The position numbers were made by a program, and so were the translations under genes. A stretch of DNA of 64,000 bases from Microbacterium hibisci (GTDB lineage Bacteria; Actinomycetota; Actinomycetes; Actinomycetales; Microbacteriaceae): contig NZ_JADIJC010000004.1 in assembly GCF_015278255.1 (NCBI RefSeq), positions 248,001-312,000 on the forward strand, in the 5' to 3' direction. Shown piece by piece: positions 60,023-64,000 of this stretch (position 1 is its first letter; each line of letters opens with the position of its first letter). Below the pieces are notes generated by a model. That model was not told the DNA's origin and did no database searches. It worked only from the letters and a program-made list of their open reading frames with translations.

Positions 60023-61645
60023 GTGACGTTCGCCGACACTCTCACCGAGTCGTTCAAGGCACGCCTGCCGCTGCTGTACATCGAGACCGACGAGGAGGTG
60101 CGCGCGATCGCGGCCATCTCGGATGCGGCCGAGACCCAGCGGCATCCCCGTGCGCTCTGGACCTGGACGGCCGCGCTCGGTCTCGTCGGCCCCGACGGCA
60201 AGGCGATCGGCAACACGGCGAACCCGGCACGCGCGCTGCAGCACGTCGCCGGCATCGACACTCCGAGCGTCTTCGTCTTCTGCGATCTGCACGCCTACTT
60301 CGGGGGCGAGCATCGCACCGGCGACCCGGCCCTCGTGCGCACCGTGCGCGAGACGGCCCTCGAGTTCCGCCACGGAGACGTGTCGCGCACCCTGGTGATC
60401 ACCGCACCGGTGCGGGTCATCCCGCCCGAGCTCGACGAGGTCACGCATCTCCTCGACTTCCCGCTCCCCACGGCCGCAGAGATCCGCGAGCTGCTCGAGA
60501 CGATGATCGACAACAACGCGTCGGGCGGGGGCCGGATCCGCGTCGACGCCGACGACAAGGCGCGCGACCAGCTCGTGCACGCGGCGCTCGGACTCTCGAT
60601 GGCCGAGGCCGAGAACGCCTTCGCGCGCGCCATGGTCAACGACGGCACCCTCTCGGCGCAGGACGTGCGGATCGTGCTCGACGAGAAGCGCCAGGTGGTG
60701 CGCAAGTCGGGCGTGCTGGAGTTCGTGCCCGCCGAGATCGACCTCGACGACGTCGGCGGCCTCAACAACCTCAAGCGGTGGCTGTCGCGGCGCGACGGCT
60801 CGTGGCTCGGCAGCGCACGCGAGTACGGCCTCCCGGCGCCCAAGGGCGTGCTGATCACCGGCATCCCGGGGTGTGGGAAGTCCCTGACGGCGAAGGCCAC
60901 CGCGGCGTCGTGGGGACTGCCCCTCCTGCGCCTGGACATCGGCCGCATCTTCTCGGGTCTCGTCGGCTCGAGCGAGCAGAACCTCCGCACCGCGATCGCG
61001 ACCGCCGAGGCCGTCGCCCCCTGCGTGCTGTGGGTCGACGAGATCGAGAAGGGCTTCTCCAACACGACCGGCCAGGGCGACTCGGGCACCACCGCACGCG
61101 TCTTCGGCACGTTCCTCACCTGGATGCAGGAGAAGAAGCATCCGGTCTTCGTCGTGGCGACCGCGAACAACATCGACGCGCTGCCGCCGGAGTTCCTCCG
61201 CAAGGGCCGCTTCGACGAGATCTTCTTCGTCGACCTGCCCACCGCGCACGAGCGCGAGGCGATCTGGCGGATCCAGCTGGCCTCGCGTGCCACCTCGGCC
61301 AATGGCCTCGACGCGGTGGTCTCGGACGACGACGCCGTCGCCGCGCTGGTCGCGGCGAGCGAGAACCACTCGGGCGCCGAGATCGAGCAGTCGGTCGTGT
61401 CGGCTCTCTACGAGGGCTTCAGCGGGGGCGGCGGCGTCACCACCGACACCGTGCGGCAGGTGGTGGATACGATGATCCCGCTCGCCGTGACGCAGGCCGA
61501 AGAGGTGCAGCGCATCCGCGCGTGGGCGACGGAGCGCGCCGTGCGCGCGACCGGCACCGAGGACTTCGACTCGGCCGAGCTGAGCGGCGCGGTCACCGAG
61601 GGCGCGCTGTCGTCGCGTCGCGGCGGCCGCACGGTCGACTACTGA
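60023..61645 (+). CDS. Ycf46-like AAA+ ATPase
   Basis: A 540-residue AAA+ protein. The N-terminal about 225 residues are a domain that resembles an inactive RecA/AAA-like fold ([40 protein letters not shown]). The C-terminal module is a complete AAA+ domain: Walker A GIPGCGKS (280-287), Walker [10 protein letters not shown] (D339, E340), sensor 1 around N382, and arginine finger R396 in RKGRFDE. This order matches plastid/cyanobacterial Ycf46. The catalytic residues look intact. The role of the family is not established; the neighbours suggest a role in radical-SAM-linked protein modification or metal-cluster assembly. Confidence 0.88.
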   Translation: MTFADTLTESFKARLPLLYIETDEEVRAIAAISDAAETQRHPRALWTWTAALGLVGPDGKAIGNTANPARALQHVAGIDTPSVFVFCDLHAYFGGEHRTGDPALVRTVRETALEFRHGDVSRTLVITAPVRVIPPELDEVTHLLDFPLPTAAEIRELLETMIDNNASGGGRIRVDADDKARDQLVHAALGLSMAEAENAFARAMVNDGTLSAQDVRIVLDEKRQVVRKSGVLEFVPAEIDLDDVGGLNNLKRWLSRRDGSWLGSAREYGLPAPKGVLITGIPGCGKSLTAKATAASWGLPLLRLDIGRIFSGLVGSSEQNLRTAIATAEAVAPCVLWVDEIEKGFSNTTGQGDSGTTARVFGTFLTWMQEKKHPVFVVATANNIDALPPEFLRKGRFDEIFFVDLPTAHEREAIWRIQLASRATSANGLDAVVSDDDAVAALVAASENHSGAEIEQSVVSALYEGFSGGGGVTTDTVRQVVDTMIPLAVTQAEEVQRIRAWATERAVRATGTEDFDSAELSGAVTEGALSSRRGGRTVDY

Positions 61646-61692
61646 GCCCCCCGAACACCGAGCGCCCGACGCAACGACAGGACGGATCGATC

Positions 61693-61908
61693 ATGGCCAA
61701 GCAGCTCGTGGTGAGGCTCCGCGCCGACGGCACCGTCGACGCCGAGACCATCGGCATGCACGGACCGGAGTGCCTCGACCACATCGAGGCGCTCGAGGCA
61801 CTGCTCGACGCCGAGACGGTCTCGTCGAGCTTCACCGAGGACTACACGACCGCGTCGGTGCAGGGCACGACGGCGGTCGACGCCGAGCAGCCGGACGGCC
61901 TGCGGTGA
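61693..61908 (+). CDS. DUF2997-family small protein
   Basis: A 71-residue protein. The core MHGPECLDHIEALEALL followed by SSSFTEDYT fits the DUF2997 pattern (Gly-x-x-Cys, a helix, then a T-E-Y-like segment). Cys27 is the only cysteine. The family is found beside Ycf46 and Ycf35 in cyanobacteria, and its function is unknown. It could be a substrate or carrier for the radical-SAM protein whose GTG overlaps its stop codon. Confidence 0.75.
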   Translation: MAKQLVVRLRADGTVDAETIGMHGPECLDHIEALEALLDAETVSSSFTEDYTTASVQGTTAVDAEQPDGLR

Positions 61909-62672
61909 CCGTCGTCGTCGCCGAAGCGCGGGGCCGCGGGGGTGAGACCTCGTTCCTCGGCACGGTCGCGCCCGCGCGCCGGGACGGCGAGACGCTGCGC
62001 TGGTCGCGATTCCTCCCGGCCACCGAGGCCGAGGGTCCCGGCCCGCGCGCGGCCGTGTGGCTGCAGGGCTGCGCGGTCCACTGCCCCGAATGCTTCAACC
62101 CGCAGCTGTGGGCCGAGCGCGGCGGGCGCGTCACCGACGTGGCAGGCACCGCTGCCGAGTGGGTCGCACAGGCGGCGGCGGCCGGAGTCGAGGGGCTCAC
62201 GCTGCTCGGCGGCGAGCCGTTCGACCAGGCAGGGGCCGCGGCATCCGTCGCCCGCGCTTTTCGCGAGGCGGGCCTCGGCGTCATGACGTTCACCGGCTAT
62301 CCGCTCGACCGGCTCGAGGGCTGGGTGGCCGCCGGACGCGACGACATCGCCGCGCTGCTCGAGGCCACCGACCTGCTGTGCGACGGGCCGTACCTGCGCG
62401 ACCTGCCCGACGCGCGCCGCCCGTGGGTGGGCTCGCGCAACCAGGGCATCCGCGCGCTCAGCGACCGGTACGCCGACGACGTGCGCCGCATCGCCGCGTC
62501 GGGCGGCGACGACCGGCTCGAGGTGCGCATCGACCGCGACGGCGTCGTCGCGGTGAACGGGTGGGCGACGGATGCCGCGCTCGCCGCCCTGCTGGAAGAC
62601 CTGGGCCCGCGTGCCGACAGCCCCGCACAGGTGGCCGCGCACGCACGAACGAGAGCGGAGGCCGCGCGATGA
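61905..62672 (+). CDS. Radical-SAM/4Fe-4S single-cluster activating-enzyme-like protein
   Basis: A 255-residue protein with the radical-SAM CxxxCxxC motif at CAVHCPEC (C56, C60, C63) and GLTLLGGEPFDQ downstream, as in NrdG-type activating enzymes. MTFTGYPLD, ATDLLCDGPYL and GSRNQGIRAL match the same group. It would use S-adenosylmethionine and a 4Fe-4S cluster to make a radical. Anaerobic ribonucleotide reductase (nrdD) is not nearby, so the target is probably another protein of this operon. GTG 61905 overlaps the DUF2997 stop. Confidence 0.88.
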   Translation: MTVVVAEARGRGGETSFLGTVAPARRDGETLRWSRFLPATEAEGPGPRAAVWLQGCAVHCPECFNPQLWAERGGRVTDVAGTAAEWVAQAAAAGVEGLTLLGGEPFDQAGAAASVARAFREAGLGVMTFTGYPLDRLEGWVAAGRDDIAALLEATDLLCDGPYLRDLPDARRPWVGSRNQGIRALSDRYADDVRRIAASGGDDRLEVRIDRDGVVAVNGWATDAALAALLEDLGPRADSPAQVAAHARTRAEAAR

Positions 62673-63193
62673 GCGTGTCGCTGATCCTGATCCCCGCGGC
62701 GCTCGCCGCCGTCACCGCCATCTCCGCCGCCGGCGGCATCGGTGCGCTCAGCCAGCTCGGCGGCGACCGCGAGTCCGACGGCGCCGAGACGGGGGCCGTC
62801 GATGACGGCGGCGCGCGACCCATCTCGGTGCGCACCCGCATGAAGGACCCCGACCTGCTCGGCGACGCCCTCCGCGACCTCGGCGCGACCCAGGTCGCGT
62901 ACGACGGCGACCGGCTCACGGCGCTCGTCGAGGGGGTCGAGCTCGAGATGGCCCGTTCCGAAGAAGGCGTGTGGGCGGCCCACTTCCGGCGCGCAGACGG
63001 CCTCGAGCTGGCCGAGACGGATGCCGCGGCTCTGGTCCAGCGCCTCGACGCGGCGTACGCGCTCCGCGTGCAGCAGACCGTGGCGGCACGCATCCGCGAG
63101 CGCGCGGCGTCGGCCGGCTTCGAGCTCGTGTCGGAGACGCGCGACGACCAGGACACCGTCACGATGGTGCTCGACGTCAAGGACTACGCATGA
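62669..63193 (+). CDS. DUF1257 (Ycf35-like) protein
   Basis: A 174-residue protein. The N-terminal about 25 residues are hydrophobic (LILIPAALAAVTAISAAGGIGA), probably a membrane anchor not typical of cyanobacterial Ycf35. The rest follows DUF1257: RTRMKDPDLLGDALRDLG, AVVA-like strands, AYALRVQQTVAARIRERAASAGFELVSE and TVTMVLDV. Ycf35 is linked with Ycf46 in plastids. ATG 62669 overlaps the radical-SAM stop, and its stop overlaps the next ATG. Confidence 0.8.
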   Translation: MSVSLILIPAALAAVTAISAAGGIGALSQLGGDRESDGAETGAVDDGGARPISVRTRMKDPDLLGDALRDLGATQVAYDGDRLTALVEGVELEMARSEEGVWAAHFRRADGLELAETDAAALVQRLDAAYALRVQQTVAARIRERAASAGFELVSETRDDQDTVTMVLDVKDYA

Positions 63194-64000
63194 GCAGCTC
63201 CGCCCGCGCGGCCGCCGCGAGCGACGCGCCGAGCATCGGCTGGCTGCTCGGGATGAGCTCGTGGATGCTGCTGACGGTGTTCCCCGGGCCGATCCTCACG
63301 TGGCTCGGGTTCTCGATCATCGGCGTCGCGTCGCGCAGTCGCCGCCTCATCATCCTCGGGGTGGTGTGGGGCGCGGCCGCACTCCTGGTGAGTTTCGAGA
63401 TCTGGGGGCAGTGGCAGCCGCTGGCGCGCGCGATCGTGTACCTCGGCGGCATGGTGGTCGCGCTCGCCGTGAACCCGGGATGGCTGCGCACGATGTGGCA
63501 GCGCCGCCTCGAGCGCACCGGTCAGGGGAATGTCGCCGCACGCAGCCGCCCGGCGACGTGGCATCGCGCATCGGCCACCGACGCCGGTGCCCGCGCCTCC
63601 GATGCCGGCGAGACCGCCGCGGCGGCGGCGACGGCGCCGGTGAAGAAGCCCTCTCGCCGGTCGCGCCGGCAGCGCAACGCCGCCGCGGCAGCGGCAGCCG
63701 CGCAACGCGCGTCGGCCGAAGCGAAGGCGAAGGCCGCGCAGGCGAAGGCCGCGGAGAGCGCGAAGCCGTCCGAGTCGGCCGCGCTCGCGGCCGCGGTCGG
63801 CGCGTCGAGCAACGACCTCGTCGCGCCCGGAACCCCCGCCGAGACGGTCGACGTCAACACCGCCGCGGCGGCCGAGCTCGAGGATCTGCCCGGCATGAAC
63901 CGCTCGCGCGCCCGCCGCGCCGTGAAGGAACGCGAGGCGCAGGGCGGCTTCACGTCGCTCGAGGACTTCGGCGAGACCGTCGGCCTCCAGCCGCACGAGA
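63190..64000 (+). CDS. Membrane protein with helix-hairpin-helix domain, truncated by window edge
   Basis: At least 270 residues. Two or three N-terminal spans (about 15-95) lead into a long Ala/Lys/Arg-rich stretch (AAAAAAAQRASAEAKAKAAQ, likely helical), then VDVNTAAAAELEDLPGMNRSRARRAVKE, a ComEA-like helix-hairpin-helix motif that usually binds DNA or mediates protein contacts. The gene continues beyond position 64000. It is translationally coupled to the DUF1257 gene, so it belongs to the same operon. Confidence 0.8.
   Translation, partial: MSSSARAAAASDAPSIGWLLGMSSWMLLTVFPGPILTWLGFSIIGVASRSRRLIILGVVWGAAALLVSFEIWGQWQPLARAIVYLGGMVVALAVNPGWLRTMWQRRLERTGQGNVAARSRPATWHRASATDAGARASDAGETAAAAATAPVKKPSRRSRRQRNAAAAAAAAQRASAEAKAKAAQAKAAESAKPSESAALAAAVGASSNDLVAPGTPAETVDVNTAAAAELEDLPGMNRSRARRAVKEREAQGGFTSLEDFGETVGLQPHE

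Overview
The window is very GC-rich DNA, densely packed with GTG/ATG start codons, four-base start/stop overlaps and many actinobacterial families (a fused MrpA/B antiporter locus, YhgE/Pip protein, DUF222-HNH endonuclease, long-form ArgG). The recurrent GGATGCCG/CGGCATCC octamer and the overall gene content suggest a Microbacteriaceae genome, probably Microbacterium or a close relative. This is an inference from sequence style, not a database result.

Layout. 1-9.0 kb: the 3' part of a LacI regulator, a polytopic membrane protein and a complete Mrp-type Na+/H+ antiporter operon (mrpA-with-B-domain, C, D, E, F, G). 9.0-25 kb: a looser accessory stretch with long intergenic gaps. It holds two orphan proteins separated by an in-frame UGA, a VapBC toxin-antitoxin pair, a decayed serine-resolvase gene, SRPBCC, hemerythrin, GNAT, SGNH lipoprotein and VOC proteins, an alkylsulfatase, a divergent alpha/beta hydrolase-TetR pair, a desaturase tail fragment, a MarR regulator, and a divergent MFS exporter-DeoR pair. 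25-35.5 kb: two divergent phosphotransferase-like genes, a penicillin-acylase-family Ntn hydrolase divergent from a small secreted protein, a TetR/degenerate-ABC/YhgE-Pip operon under a clear palindromic operator and flanked by copies of a dispersed repeat, and argG.

35.6-44.6 kb is a single 2993-residue surface protein: a signal peptide, DUF11-like modules, about ten Cys-containing DUF5979/CnaB-like modules and an LPATG sortase signal. 44.7-55 kb carries two Pr6Pr-type membrane proteins, an NlpC/P60-like protein, a DUF222-HNH nuclease, an AAA/kinase-like ATPase, a D-Ala-D-Ala carboxypeptidase, PhzF, a CorC/HlyC transporter, and a TerC/Alx exporter whose leader looks like a yybP-ykoY (Mn2+) riboswitch. 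55-58 kb holds dodecin, purA and a beta-propeller lactonase.

58.3-64.0 kb is the most intriguing part. Two single-span membrane proteins with Pro/Thr-rich tails are followed by a Ycf46-like AAA+ ATPase, a 71-residue DUF2997 protein, a radical-SAM/4Fe-4S protein, a DUF1257 (Ycf35-like) protein and a membrane/helix-hairpin-helix protein that runs off the window. Most are translationally coupled. The AAA, DUF2997 and DUF1257 families occur together in cyanobacteria and plastids but have no established biochemical role, so this operon is the best candidate for an undescribed system here.
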